NCBI GenBank assembly: GCA_021464415.1
Contig: CM038470.1
Location: forward strand, 5,468,394-5,532,393
Origin: Lonicera japonica
Taxonomy: Eukaryota > Streptophyta > Magnoliopsida > Dipsacales > Caprifoliaceae
Direction: 5' to 3'
Length of the DNA stretch: 64,000 nt
Shown here: positions 24,228-41,946 of the stretch, piece after piece
Numbering within the stretch: the stretch's first letter is position 1
Layout of the letters: each line of letters opens with the position of its first letter
Program-made: the position numbers and the translations under genes
Notes under the pieces: model-generated
Databases searched by the model: none
The model's input: the letters and a program-made list of their open reading frames with translations, nothing else
Told to the model about the DNA's origin: nothing

Positions 24228-25445
24228 TTAAGGATCTAATGAAGTTTGGAAAACAATAATATTTTTTTGGCAAAAATACATTAAACTCTATGTGGCTATT
24301 TGAATTTACTCCCCTAAATTATTTTATCCGACATTAAACCTCTTTATATTATTGTCGCCTTTCACTTATCTCGATCCAGATAGAAACTATTAGATTTTCA
24401 AACATAAAGGCCCATGTGACATTAAATAATTAAGTAAATTATCATAAATGTACCAATTCCATCCATTCAAAATACAAATGCCGAAAATATCCCCTTTATT
24501 TTTTTTATAAATACATATTCTTATAATTTCTATCTTTATATTCTCTATTTCCTTTCTTCTAAGGTTAGTATTTCCTTTATTCGTCTTTCAAATTTTTAAA
24601 AAAAATTATTTAAGAAAATTAAACTTTATTAACTTACAATTCAACTTTTAACATAAAATATAAGAGATTCTTATAGTGAGTTTGCCAATTTCACATCACG
24701 GGTAGAAACCTAGAATGAATTAAATTCTAGAAACTCAAGTTTTACCAATCAGCTTGAATTATCAATTACAATTGAATTGACTTTAATGGTTTAATTTTGA
24801 CAGAATGGGGTTTGTCAAATACAATTTTTTTAAGCAAACAACCGATTACATGCACTAATGAATCGGGGCATTTATGACATTATCTAGTTATTTAATAATA
24901 TATATCAGGTTTATTTAAAAATATATATATATATATCTCTATATTATAAAATAAGAATTTTTTGTAATAAAATATTAAATCAATCTAATGTCTCATGTTA
25001 ATCTATAATGGTGTTAATACTTTTAGACCATTAGATCACTTTTATACTCATAATAAGATGTCAAATCAGTTAAACATTTACTCACACAATAAACATACAC
25101 ACAAATATAACTCTTACATCTCTATACTTTTCCACAACATTTCTCTCTCATTAAATTTTTAAAAAACTTTCAAATGCCATAACTTTAAATTTACGAATCA
25201 AACTTTAATAAAATTTATATATTTGAAAATATATTCATCAAGATCTATAAAATAAGGTCCATTGTGATTATTAAATTATGTATAAAAAATTCAAGAAAAC
25301 TTATAAAACATTACAACTATAATGGCATACTTAACGTATTTTTAAATTAGTAGTTATTAATGAATAAAAGATACTAAAATAAAATTAAAAATAATAAAAT
25401 ATCACGATCGAATTTGTTTCAATTTGAACATAGCCAAATGGGGCG

Positions 25446-25662
25446 GAATTTTTTTATATTAGGATCCGACTTACCTCAAATATAATACTTTTTTTTTAAA
25501 TATACTCATAAAACCTTTACAATATAAAAAGGTCGAGGCGATTTTAGGGCGAGAATTTTGTATATTACAATTCGATCTGTCTCGAATATAATATTTTTTT
25601 CTCTTTTAAATATACTCATAACATCATTACATTATAAAAGGGTCGAAGCGACTTCAGGTCCA
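25446..25662 (+). repeat. ~108-bp direct duplication
   Basis: GAATTTTTTTATATTAGGAT at 25446 and GAATTTTGTATATTACAAT at 25554 open two copies of one unit. Both contain CTC(A/G)AATATAATA, AAATATACTCATAA and AAAAGGTCGA(G/A)GCGA. Copies are diverged. Non-coding; the frame at 25558–25803 is a by-product. Confidence 0.65.
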
Positions 25663-25992
25663 ATTAGACAAATAAGACATGTCTTGAGTGAGGACGACTA
25701 TATTTTTAGTTGGATATATTTCGTTTTTGCGATACCTTATTTATTTTCATCTCTAGGTAATATACAATTATACACATCTTTTATCCTTACATTTTTCACA
25801 TAATTATAGTTTATTTTTTTATCGCTATACCTAGTGTATATATGGGGCAAAATAGTTTTGGACGGCCTGTTATCTTGAAAAAACACTAATGTATTTTTCC
25901 TAAATCTTTCTTATTCGCCACTTCCGTATCTAATCTTAAACCAACCAACATACCATTTTTCTACTTCACTGCTCAACTCTGTTTTGCCCTAA

Positions 25993-27230
<1,238 letters not shown>

Positions 27231-28133
27231 ATATATGTGTGTATAAATCATATCAAGCCATCTCAGGGATGGAAGAGTCCATTGTTCGTGGACTCGCCTT
27301 TAGGCCGTCTCTTTATTGCTTTTGTCTTGCGTGAGGCATGCTTGCTTTTTTTACAATAAAGGTGACACTCAGATGTGTTTACTGGATCTTATGTTCGCTG
27401 GCTAGAAGAACTATAATCTTGTAGGATGGTTCTCCCCTGTTTTTGTAAGGTAAGACATTACAATGATATTGATGTTCTTGCTTTTGTTTATTGTTCATAT
27501 CTTCTATTTTTCTCTTCAACAAAATATTGTTTCTAACTTTCTATGATGGACATGTATTGCAAACTTGTTAAATTCAACAATGTTACCTTTCTAAAGAAGT
27601 TCTTTGGTACTGTGTCTAACTACTCTAGTTTGTGGAGTGGATTAATGAGTTTGACCAATAAAGTACTCTCTTAGATCATTTGGGAATTTTGTTTTAACTT
27701 TTAACATAAGGTCATGTGTGTGTATACCTGGATAAATATTGATTAATCAATTCTTTAACAAAGAGAGAAAAAAGAAAGAAAAGAAAAGACAAAAACAGAA
27801 GAAAGAGGGCTGAAGCATAGTGTTAATATAGCCATTAAATAACAATTTGGACCACCAAGTGTTTGGCTTGATTGAAAGTTAAGACCATCCAAGAGATGCT
27901 TGACACCTAGTTGAGTTTAAAATAAGCACTTGCCAACTGTCCATTTGTAATTATACTCTTCAGGATCCGATAACCATATTTTTCAATGTTACAACGTTGA
28001 GCAGTGTACAAAAAAATAAAATAAAATAGGAAACTGATACAAGTTATTGCTCATTTGCTCTCTCTTACTATCCCCAAAACCAATTTACCTCCTATATTTT
28101 AATTAATCATTTCCACATCTGAATATCTTGACA
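27231..28133. other. Spacer of the GST tandem unit
   Basis: This spacer is duplicated after GST copy 2: blocks such as ACAATAAAGGTGACACT, CTTGTAGGATGGTTC and TTTGTAAGGTAA recur at about 29973–30075. It also contains a single ancestral-looking form of the unit (ACAATTTGGACCACCAAGTG, 27841) that is repeated several times at 30540–31530. No gene. Confidence 0.7.
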
Positions 28134-29536
28134 ATGGATGATGAAGTAGTTCTTCTAGATTTCTGGCCTAGCATGTTTTGTGTGAGGATCAAAATTGCAC
28201 TTGCAGAAAAAGGCGTAAAGTATGAGTGTAAAGAACAAGACTTGCTCGGGAATATGAAGAGCCAGATGCTGGTCGAGTTGAATCTGGTTCTGAAAAAAGT
28301 CCCTATTCTCATCCACAATGGCAAGGCGGTCTGTGAATCCCTCATTATTGTAGAGTATATTGATGAGGTTTGGAGTGATAAAGCTCCATTGTTGCCCTCT
28401 GATCCTTACCAGAGATCTCAGGCCAAGTTTTGGGCCAATTTTATTGACAAGAAGGTGCACTACAAATTTCATGTTCTATTTTACTTAACTGTGTAAATCA
28501 GGTAGCATCCCCTGTTTTGTGAATCCCGTGTACTTCCCTTAGGTTTTAGTACTTCGCAGCATAAACTTCTGGTATTTGATTAGTTTTGTCACTAACCTTC
28601 CTTATTAAAGTGCATACTTGTGGGGAATGTTTGATTGCAAAGTTGGAAAATGATAGGAAGAATAATTCATTTGTATGAGAAGTTGGAAAAGGGATCAGTG
28701 ATTCTTCACCATCTTTAACTTTCATGGAAAAAATTTCTTAGCCACCGCCCAAAGAAGTGTTTTCCATGGGGAACCGAAAAAGTAATAGAACATTTACTAA
28801 ATCACTCGTCTCATTTTTCCAACTTCTCATAAAAATCATTTGTTTTTCCAATCATTTCCTACTCTGTAATCAAGTGCACCTGTTGAATAATGTTCGAAAC
28901 ACAAAGATTACTCGGAAATTCATTCCACAAGATGATGCTCCAGTTATTAAATTTGTTAAATGTTAAATGAATGCAACTACATGTGAATGGGTCAGAACTC
29001 TTGATTAATCGAATACCTTTTGTGAAGTAACTTTTTTGTGTATTCTTGTTTTATTTATTTTTATAAAAGAAGTCCTTCACTATTTACAATGAAGTTTTTA
29101 GATTGATCAAACTAAATGAATTTAACTACACTTTTTATGTATTATGTGTACTCTGTTATTACTTTATATCAATGTTGTGTAAATGCAGATATGGAGTAGT
29201 GGGCGTAAATTATGGAGAACAAATGGAGAAAAGCTGGAAGAAGCCAAGATTGAATTCATTGAGAGCTTAAAGCTACTGGAAGGAAACCTTGGGGACAACA
29301 AGCCTTACTTTGGTGGTGAGACTTTCGGGTTTCTTGACATAGCCTTTGTTCCCTTCTATTGCTGGTTTTATGTGTACGAGACCTTTGGCAACTTCACCAT
29401 AGAGCCACATTGCCCCAAGTTGATTGAATGGGCTACAAGATGCCTACAAAAGGAGAGTGTGTCCAAGTCCTTGCCTGAGCAACTCAAGATCTATGACTTT
29501 GTTTTACAGGTTAGGAAAATATATCGGAAAGATTAG
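28134..29536 (+). CDS. GSTU: Tau-class glutathione S-transferase (GSTU), copy 2
   Basis: Exons 28134–28454 and 29189–29536 encode 222 residues. I take ATG 28134 ([15 protein letters not shown]), which aligns with its neighbours; the in-frame TTG six bases upstream is not a start. Serine 13 in FWPSMF, KKVPI and the VCES glutathione site are present, as is the C-domain [20 protein letters not shown]. It is very close to copy 3, differing in a few positions such as FCVR/FCAR. The intron holds a MITE-1 copy shared with copy 3. Downstream, at 29753/29754, is the empty counterpart of the Helitron site seen after copy 3. It looks functional. Confidence 0.95.
28622..28880. mobile_element. MITE-1 in the intron of GST copy 2
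   Basis: Left TGTTTGATTGCAAAGTTGG and inverted right GTGCACTTGATTACAG with the shared core CCATGG(G/A)(A/G)AACC and AGAAGTTGGAAAA. The orthologous position in copy 3 (32963–33235) carries the same element, so it predates the duplication. Confidence 0.7.
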
Positions 29537-30534
29537 TTTTGATGGTGCATAGATGATAATAAGAATTATCACTTGCAGACATGAAGGTCATTTGATTGTG
29601 TCCTAGGTACCAGATAAATGAAAGGGAATCATTCGATTTGGACATTGTAGTTATGTCATATGAAAGATGAACAACATTCTATGAACTCACTTTGCCCGAT
29701 ATGTATGCTATCTGAAATTAAGAGTCAGTGCTTAAGCCAAATGTTGTAAGAAATATTATCGAGCTTCATGATTGCTATCCGTTTAAAGGGAGGGAGAGTG
29801 AGTGACTGTACAAAAGTAGAAATCGTGGCCCTTTTTCCATATGCAACACACTTCCTGAGTCGTTATTCTAATGCATGGTATAAATATTGGACTCCTTGCG
29901 TAAGTTACAATTTTTTTATTGTAATCGTGGCCCTTTGTTGCTTTTGTCTCGTGTGAGGGTGTGCTTCTCTTTTTTACAATAAAAGTGACACTTAGATGTG
30001 TTAGCTGGATCTCATGTTGGCTAGGTAGAAGAACCATGATCTTGTAGGATGGTTCCCCCCCTGTCTTTGTAAGGTAAAACACTACGAAGATATCTATGTT
30101 CATGCTTTCTATTTCTTGTTCATTGCTTTATTTTCTTTTCAACAAAATGTTGATACTGTGATGGACTTGTATTGCAAACTACCAAACTCCCAAACAAGCT
30201 TATATAATCAAGTGCTTTGGTAGCTTGATTTGTACATTGCATAACAATTATGATTAATAAAGTACTTTGTTTGATCAATTGTGAAATTTTACTTTAAAAT
30301 AAGATCATGTATGTCTCTAGCTGGATTAAGATTAATTGGTATGAACTGCCTAAACAAGAATTCTTGAACAATGAACAACCAGTTTAGATATTCATGGCCA
30401 AGAAGTACTGTATTCTCTTTTGGATAGGCCCTGAAAGGCGATTAGGCGAAGGAAGGCTGGAATGCCAATTCTTTAACAAAAAATTGAAAGAAAAGACAAA
30501 AACAAAAGAAGAGGTCTAGAGCATAAAGTTAATC

Positions 30535-31915
30535 CAGCCACTAAATAACAATTTGGACGACTAAGTATTTTGGCTTGAATGAAAGTTAGGAATATTCAAA
30601 GATGCTTTGGACGACTAAAAGTTAATCCAGCCACTAAATAACAATTTGGACGACTAAGTATTTTGGCTTGAATGAAAGTTAAGAATATTCAAAGATGCTT
30701 TGGACGACTAAGAGCCTCTTTGGTTGCTCACTATTTTTTTTTCCTCAAAATTTTAAAAACTCAACTCAAAACCAATTCTACTTTCACACTTCTTAAAATT
30801 TATTTCACTATACTTTCTCTCTCTAAATTTATTTTTTAAAATGCCATAACTTTAAATCCAAAAATAATAAAAAATATATATTTGAAACCTACTCATCGAG
30901 ATTATAAAATAAGATCCATTGTGACTATTTTTTGAAATTTTTTATGCATTTTTTTCATTGGTTGAAAAAAAGTCAAACAAAACCAAATTCACTTTTCAAC
31001 ATAAAAACTCTAACTCAAAATATTCAACCAAACACCAAATTTTTAAAAACTTATCTAAAAAAAAAAAGAGAGAGGCACCAAACACCACCTAAGTATTTTC
31101 GCTTGAATGAAAGTTAAGAATAACAATTTGGACGACTAAGGGTATGTTTGGTGGCTATTTTTTTTCCCCTCCAAATTTTAAAAACTCAACTCAAAATTAA
31201 CTCTACTTTTACATTTTCCAAAATTTATTTTATTTTATTTTCTTTCTCTAAATTTTTTTTAAAACACCATAACTTTAAATTCAAAAATCAAAATTAAATA
31301 AAAAATATATATTTAAAACATACTCATCGAGATCTATAAAATAAGATCTATTATGACTATTTTTTGAAATTTTTTTAATGAGATTTTTAGTTGGTTGAAA
31401 AAAACTCAAAAAAAAAAAACCAAATATACTTTTCAACATACTTCAAAATTCTACCAAATACCATATTTTAAAAATACAACTTAAAAACTCAACTCAAAAC
31501 ATCAACCAAATATCACCTAAGTATTTTGGCTTGGATGACTAGAGTATTGTTTGGTAAGGGTTTTTTTTTCAAATTTTAAATTCTCAACTCAAAATCAACT
31601 CTACTTTTGCACTTCCTAAAATTTATTTCACTTTACTTCCTCTCTCTACAAAACCTTTTAAAACACCATAACTTTAAATCTAAAAATCAAAATTAGATAA
31701 AAAATATATATTTGAAATCTACTCTTCGAAATCTATAAAATAAGATCCGTTGTAACTATTTTTTGAAATTTTTTTAATAAGATTTTTTAATTGATTGAAA
31801 AAAACTCAAACAAAAATCAAATTCACTTTTCAACATATTTCCAAATTCACCGAACACCATATTTTAAAAACTCAACTTAAAACATCAACCAAACATCACC
31901 TTAATATCCAGAGTT
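30535..31915 (+). repeat. Tandem unit array with three MITE-3 copies at the same junction
   Basis: The unit around AATTTGGACGACTAAG|TATTTTGGCTTGAATGAA occurs at about 30547 and 30645 without an insert at that junction. It then recurs with a MITE-3 copy after GACTAAG or GACTAG at about 30718, 31138 and 31543; each MITE is followed by TAAGTATTTT(C/G)GCTTG or TTAATATCC. The MITEs (about 30718–31087, 31138–31515, 31543–31902) share CATAACTTTAAAT, AAAATATATAT and ACTCATCGAGAT blocks with 23844–24227 in inverse orientation. Confidence 0.75.
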
Positions 31916-31924
31916 AAAAAATAA

Positions 31925-33798
<1,874 letters not shown>

Positions 33799-34032
33799 TT
33801 TTGATGGTCTATAGATGAAAATAAGCATTATCATTTGCAAACATTAAGGGCACCATTTCATTGTGTCTTGGGTACCATATTTATGAATGGTGAATCCTTT
33901 GTTTTTGATATTGTTGCCCGTCATTTTCCGTCATTTTGAAAAATGAATCAAATTCTATCGATTCACTCAGCAAGACATGTGTGCCAATCTGAAAGTAAGA
34001 GTTTGTACCTGAAAATCGAATATTTTTAGAAA

Positions 34033-35091
34033 CTAGTTTTTATGCACGTGCGTTGCACGTGATTTTAATGCTTGACAAATGTCATTAAGTCTATTAATAA
34101 ATAAGTCTATAATAAGAATTGAATAATTAGTATGAAATAAAAATAGTAACATATAAACAAAACACAACATCAAGTGTAAAATTCAATTAATAATTATAAG
34201 AAAATCATATAATCGGTTAACTATAAAAGAAGTTGTAGATACAAGAAAAAATTTGCCGCCTTGAATTTTTTTAGTACATAGGTGGCCAAGTAGACTTTTC
34301 AGCAGATATATAAAAGAGTAATATATTTTTACTAAATTTTTAAAATTGATATATAGTTAATTCTATTAAACGTATGTAAATTATTATGCACATTACCAAA
34401 CAATATTATAGTACTCATATAAATAATAGATTATATAGCCCGATAATGTTCAGTATGATCATTTTACTATAATAACAAACAATAATATATCACTCGTATA
34501 AATAATATATTATATAACAATGAAAATATTAAAATAGTAAAATAAATAAATTTAACATGATTGTTTTACTGAGACACAGCTACAATATTTTCATATTTTT
34601 TTATTTAAACATTAAACATAATTATAAATAAATAAATAAGTTTTAGAATATATATAATTAATATAAATTTGATTTATAATGTTAAAAGCAATCAAGCAAA
34701 AGCCTCCTGCTTAGGAAATTTGTTATGAAGTTATATAGAAGTTTTATACAAAACATCTAATTCAACACAAACTCTAAATTATTTAATTATTTTAGTCAGT
34801 AAAGTAGAGTTTGAATTTATTTGGAATAATAATACTCACATAATAAAAATATATGGAATTATACACTTATATTATTTTATTTAATGTAAATCTAGCTTAA
34901 AATCTTTATTTAATTATTTTAGCCAAATAAAGTAGAGTTTGAATTTATTTGAAATACTAATATAAAAATATATGAAATTATACTTAATGTAAATCTTAAA
35001 ATCTTTTGTTTAAAAATCAAAGGGCATATTTGTCTTCATAAAAAAGAGAAAAAACACTTTGAATTATTCATACTTCTATATATAATATAGA
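34033..35091 (-). mobile_element. Non-autonomous Helitron downstream of GST copy 3
   Basis: On the minus strand it starts TCTATATTATATATAGAAG (35091) and ends CTAG (34033). About ten bases before that end is a perfect hairpin, CACGTGC-AAC-GCACGTG (34045–34061). It lies between A (35092) and T (34032) with no target duplication. All four are Helitron hallmarks. The 1059-bp interior is very AT-rich with no Rep/helicase. The corresponding point after GST copy 2 (AGAAA|TATTATC at 29753/29754) is empty. Confidence 0.9.
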
Positions 35092-35099
35092 TATATCAA

Positions 35100-35811
35100 A
35101 TTTCAGGATGGCCCTTCTTTTAAAGGGGGGAGAGACGCATCTTAAGCCCTTCCTGTAATGCATTGTATAAAATATTGGAGCCTTTGAATAAAGTTAGAAA
35201 AACTTTTATTGTGATCAAGTCCATGTGCAGTCATTCACCCTGCATGCCCTCAGGTCCGGCTCTGAGGGTTGGACCACTAGCAGTAGTAAGTGGTGTATGA
35301 GAAAGTCGGAAACCAAGAACAGGGGAGCTAAGGTTCGGACAATACGTGTAACAGGGAGGTATTTGTCACTTAATATACCTTCCGCTGAAGTAGAAGAGGG
35401 GGCTTTACACTAGACTTAGATTACATACGTGGGAAGATTGAAACATCAAGAATGATTCAAAATTGACCTGTAATTATAAAGTAAATTTGCATGTTTAAGG
35501 AAAACAAAAGATATTCTCCAAAACTACAGGATTCTGCAAGAATTTGTTATGGCATAATAAACTTTATAGTAATACAACAAACGAGTCATCAACACCCTTT
35601 TGCCCTAATACTCCTCAGCAAACAAAATTCTGTCATCATAAATAAACAGAAGAAACATCGAAAAATACTCCAAAAGAGTTACATTTTATTTGACACCATA
35701 CTTGAGCACCAAAGCAAACACCACAAAACAAGCACAAAAAACAACCCTAAATCCAGGTAGAACAGTAAAAAAAAAAAAAAATCATTAGAAACTCTTTGTT
35801 TGGCCGTGGGT
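35100..35811. other. Spacer after GST copy 3
   Basis: The start (TTTAAAGGGGGGAGAGACG, TGCATTGTATAAAATATTGGA) is the duplicate of 29783–29890 downstream of copy 2. The tandem duplication therefore reached beyond the Helitron. The open frames at 35225–35413 and 35491–35760 have no recognisable motif. Confidence 0.6.
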
Positions 35812-35897
35812 CTAATCTAATCCGTTCATTTTTTTCAACTGTAGAACAAAATCATAAACCTTACTCTCCTTCTCCATGCACCTCTTAGCCCATGCTA

Positions 35898-36161
<264 letters not shown>

Positions 36162-36640
36162 TTATTAATTTTGACAGGAATATAAACCATTCGAAGTTAC
36201 TTTAGAGTTAAGACTTTCCTTTTTCAATATCCTAAGGTTTTTTGTTGGCATATCCAACTATTAGAGGATATACCCATCAACAAGAAAAAACTTTGAGTAA
36301 TACTAGACGCAAAAAAAAATATTCAAAACGTTAGTGCGCAACAAAATTTGCATATTCAAGAACCAAAACCTACATGAAAGTGGTAGTTCAAATAACTTAA
36401 TTCTTCTAACACATCATTCGGTGGTGTTATTATTTTTATTGGTGAATTCAAGAAAGTCATTGGTGAAATTGTCTAAAGTCTTTTTCTCCTCAAGTTTCCT
36501 TTGGTCTCTCGGCAACCAAACAATTTCCACGGTAAAATTAGTAAAGAAACCTGAGCCCAAATGGGGCAAAAAATCTATTGAACTAAAAAATAAAATCAAT
36601 TTAAGGATTGGGTCCCAAATAAATCTGAATCTGCCGATCA

Positions 36641-36958
<318 letters not shown>

Positions 36959-37032
36959 TTACTTTTATAAAATTTATACATTTTTAGATATGTGTGATTT
37001 TTTTGACCACCTATTTCTTTTATTGTTTTGTA

Positions 37033-37865
37033 GAGAGAGAAAGAGAACAGTGAGGGACATGGAGTTCTGTACTTCTCTTCCTAATTTCTTGTCATGTAGA
37101 GTCAGTAGAGAGAGAAAGAGATCAGTGAGGGACGTGGGGTTCTATACTTCTCTTCTTAATTTTTTCTGTTGTTCAGTAAAGTTAGTAGAGAGAGAAAGAG
37201 AATGGTTGGTTTATGTACATCTCTTCCTAATTTCTTCTATTGTCCCGCAAAAAAAGAAAGAGAATGGTGGGAGAAATCACTCAGACTCCATCACGGTTTC
37301 TGACTTTCTATACTTCTATCCTTTATGGCTTCGCCGGAAAATTCTGATTTCCGAGTGAGTTTTTCTCCATGACTCCATCTATGCTATCTTCCTAATTTCT
37401 TCTATGCTTTTTTTTTCTGTATCTTTTTTTTTCTTTTTAATTAGTTGTATTTTTTTTAATCTCCATGACTATTCTCTTCCCAAAATTTAATCTCCACAAC
37501 TCCATCTATATTTTGACGATTTTCGAGTGAGTTTTTCTCCATGACTTCATCTATGTTCTCTTCCTAATTTCTTCTATGCTTTTTTTTTCTGTATCTTTTT
37601 TTTTGCTTTTTAATTAGTTGTATTTTTTCTTAATCTCCATGACTATTCTCTTTCCAAAATTTAATCTCCACAACTCCATCTCTATTTTGACGATTTCCGA
37701 GTGAGTTTTTCTTCATGACTTCATCTATGTTCTCTTCCTAATTTCTTCTATGTTTTTTTTCTGTATCTTTTTTTTTCTTTTTAATTAGTTGTATTTTTTT
37801 TTAATCTCCATGACTATTATATTCCCAAAATTTAATCTCAACAACTCCATCTCTATTTTGATTGA
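37033..37865 (+). repeat. Tandem repeats in the hAT 5' region
   Basis: Two sets. At 37033–37265 the phrase AGAGAGAAAGAGAA(C/T)(A)G recurs about every 70–80 bp. At about 37350–37865 a ~173-bp unit is present three times (GAGTGAGTTTTTCTCCATGAC-like start at 37353, 37525 and 37699), with pyrimidine-rich TTCTATGCTTTTTTTTCTG and TTTAATCTCC blocks. They precede the transposase ATG at 37962 and may be subterminal or leader repeats. Confidence 0.8.
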
Positions 37866-37961
37866 TTAAACTGAAATTACGGATTTAAGGATATATAATT
37901 AAACTGAAATTTGCTTGATATAATTGATTAAGTTGAAATATATAATTTTCTATTTTTAGGT

Positions 37962-40226
37962 ATGGATAAATATTTACAGAGTACAAACCTTCCTCCCAAA
38001 AAAACTCGTGTAGATATAAATTTAGATGATCTTGAGACTGATCCTGGTTTACGACATCCTATTTCATCTTATCATCCAAATGATCAAGACACAATTCGAA
38101 GATTTTATCTACAAAAAGGCCCTTGTCAGCCTTCAAGGCCATGATTTTTCGAAAATAGAAGATAAGCGGCATTTTAATGACAATTGGTTTGATGAGTTTC
38201 CTAGCTGGTTAGAATATAGCATAGCAAAAGATGCAGCATTTTGCTTGAATTGCTACCTTTTGGGGAAATGTAGTGGTAATGACACATTTTCGGGTAAAGG
38301 TTTCATAAATTGGAAAAGAAAGGATAAATTGAAAATTCATATTTTGGGGGGGGGGGGGGTGTAACAGTGAACACAACAAAGCATACATAAAGGGCCAAAA
38401 CTTGTTAAAGCAAAACCAGAGCATTCATTCATTTATTTCTAGGCAATCAAATAAAGTTCGGAGAGAGAATCTGATTTGTTTAACTGCATCAGTTTCTTTG
38501 TGTACGACTTCTTTTGCGACAAGGATTAGCATTCCGTGGTCATGATGAGTCAAAGACTTCGAGCAATCAGGGAAAGTTTTTAGCACTTCTACGGCATACT
38601 GCAGATCATAGTGAAAGTATCGGTGGAGTTATTTTGGAAAATGCTCTCGCAAATAACAAGTTGACTGCACCGAGTATCTAAAAAGACATTGTGAATGCTG
38701 CTACAACTAAGACAACAAATGTTATCCTCAAAGAACTGAAAGGTACATTATTTTTTATTTTGGTTGATGAATCTTATGATGTATCAATTAGGGATCAAAT
38801 GGCTGTTATTGTTCGTTACATAAATTATCGAGGATTTGTGATGGAAAGGTTCCTAGCTATTGTTCATGTCAAGGAAACTAGTGCCGTATCACTTAAATAT
38901 GCAATTGATATGTTATTTTCTAGACATGAATTAAGTATTTCAAATTTATGTGGACAAGGTTATGATGGAGCTAGCAATATGCAAGGTGAATTTAATGGTC
39001 TTAAAACCCTTATATTGAAAAAGAATGCATCTGCGTACTTTATTCATTGTTTTGCCCATCAGCTCCAATTAGCACTTATGGCTACAGCAAAAATTCATGT
39101 GCAAGTTACTAAGATCATTTAAAGGTTATGATGGAGGTTCTTGTAAGCGTCGAGACATTCTTTGAGAAAAACAAACTGCTAAGATCATTAAAGCACTCCG
39201 AAAGGGTGAACTCCAAAGTGGACAGGGTTTAAACCAAGAAACGAATCTCAAACGATCAGGTGATACGCGTTGGGGTTCCCATTATGGTACATTAATAAAT
39301 TTGCCTCTTATGTTATCCTCTGTAATTGATGTGCTTGAGGTTGTTAAGGTTGATCGTTATGCTCGTGAACAAGAGGCCATGCTAGTGCTCTATTGGATTC
39401 TATTCAATCGTTTGACTTTATCTTGAATATGCATTTGATGAAGCATTCATTGGGAATCACAAATGTCTTGTCAAAAGCATTGCAACGCAAAGATCAAGAT
39501 ATTGCAAATGCCATAAATTTTGTTAGTATATCTAAAAGCAGGTTGCAAAATTTCAGAGATAATGGATATGATACTTTATTCGAAGAGGTTTCTTTATTTT
39601 GTGTGAAACATGATATTGAAATTCCTAATATGGAAGACAACTTTGTAGCACGAGGTCGTTCACGACGAGGAGCTGAAATAGTCACAAACCTTTAACACTT
39701 TCGTGTCGGGTTAATTTACACTTGCATAGATTGGCAACTTCAAGAATTGGATAATCATTTTAATGAAGTGAATACTGAATTGCTAATTTGTTTGTCTTGT
39801 TTGAGTCCAGGTGATTCTTTCTTAGCATTTGATAGGGAAAAGTTAATCCAATTTGCCAAGTTTTATCCTGCAGATTTCTCTGAAATGGATTTTGTAATAT
39901 TTCATGATCAACTAGAGACTTATTTTTGGGACGTAAGCTCTGATTTGAAGTTCTTAGAATTGGATGGAATCAGTGACCTTGCTAAGAAGATGGTTGAAAC
40001 CAAAAGGAATATTGTTTACCCATTAGTTTATTTTCTTATTAAATTGACACTAATATTACCAGTTGCAACTACCACAGTTGAAAGGGCATTTTCTACTATG
40101 CATATTATAAAGAGTAGACTACGCAACCAAATGGAAGATCAGTGGTCAAATGATTGCTTGGTTATGTATATCGAAAGAGATATTTTTAATAGTGTCTCTG
40201 ATGAATTGATTATTGAACGGTTTTAA
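37962..40226 (+). pseudogene. hAT transposase pseudogene (TTF-type/DUF4371)
   Basis: Domains in order: an N-terminal segment starting MDKYLQS (37962); a TTF-type zinc-finger region (WLEYSIAKDAAFCLNCYLL, about 38200–38270); the DUF4371/catalytic region with ILVDESYDVS and GQGYDGASNMQGEFNGL (38691–39122); and the C-terminal hAT dimerisation region with TTVERAFSTMHIIKSRLRNQ (about 40070–40130). Breaks: a frameshift near 38140, a run of 14 G at 38346–38359 that shifts frame, an in-frame stop just before 38691, and further shifts or stops near 39120 and 39695. No intron arrangement that I can see rescues all of them. Confidence 0.88.
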
Positions 40227-40616
40227 AAGATGAAGACTCATCGAGGACAAGTATAGAGAATCTTTCATTGTAATTAAGAAGTGAACTTTTTTGGGTTTTT
40301 GATATGTCAATAATTGCATAGAACTTACAAGTGAAATCTCATAGATTAATGACATATGTACATGATGCTAATCTTTTGATGAAATAAAGAAATGAATCTT
40401 TTTTTGAATTCGTGTATTTTGTTTATTGTCTTTATATATGTATATATATAATATATATTAGATTTATGTTGCACCCAATTAATTCGGCCAACCATGACTA
40501 GTCAACATTGATTGGTCATCATTGTTGACTTCGCCCACCCCACACAAAATTCCTGGATACGCCACTGTCCCAAACACACTTTGGTAGAAATCCAAGAGAA
40601 TCATTTCATCACCCAT

Positions 40617-41874
<1,258 letters not shown>

Positions 41875-41938
41875 TATCACTTGTCCACAAATATCTACTA
41901 TTTGTGTGTGCTCGCGTGTGTATATGATGTGTTCGGGT

Positions 41939-41946
41939 ATTTATAA
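41939..41946 (-). promoter_or_regulatory. TATA box of the exon 1 pseudogene
   Basis: TATAAATA on the minus strand, 65 bp before ATG 41874. The functional relatives have similarly spaced boxes, e.g. 48563–48570. Confidence 0.5.

Noticed and set aside
24936..25850. Possible second Helitron: TCTCTATATTATAAAATAAG start near 24936 and a CTAGT near 25836
   Set aside because: There is no GC hairpin shortly before the CTAG and no paralogous empty site, so the right end is unsupported.
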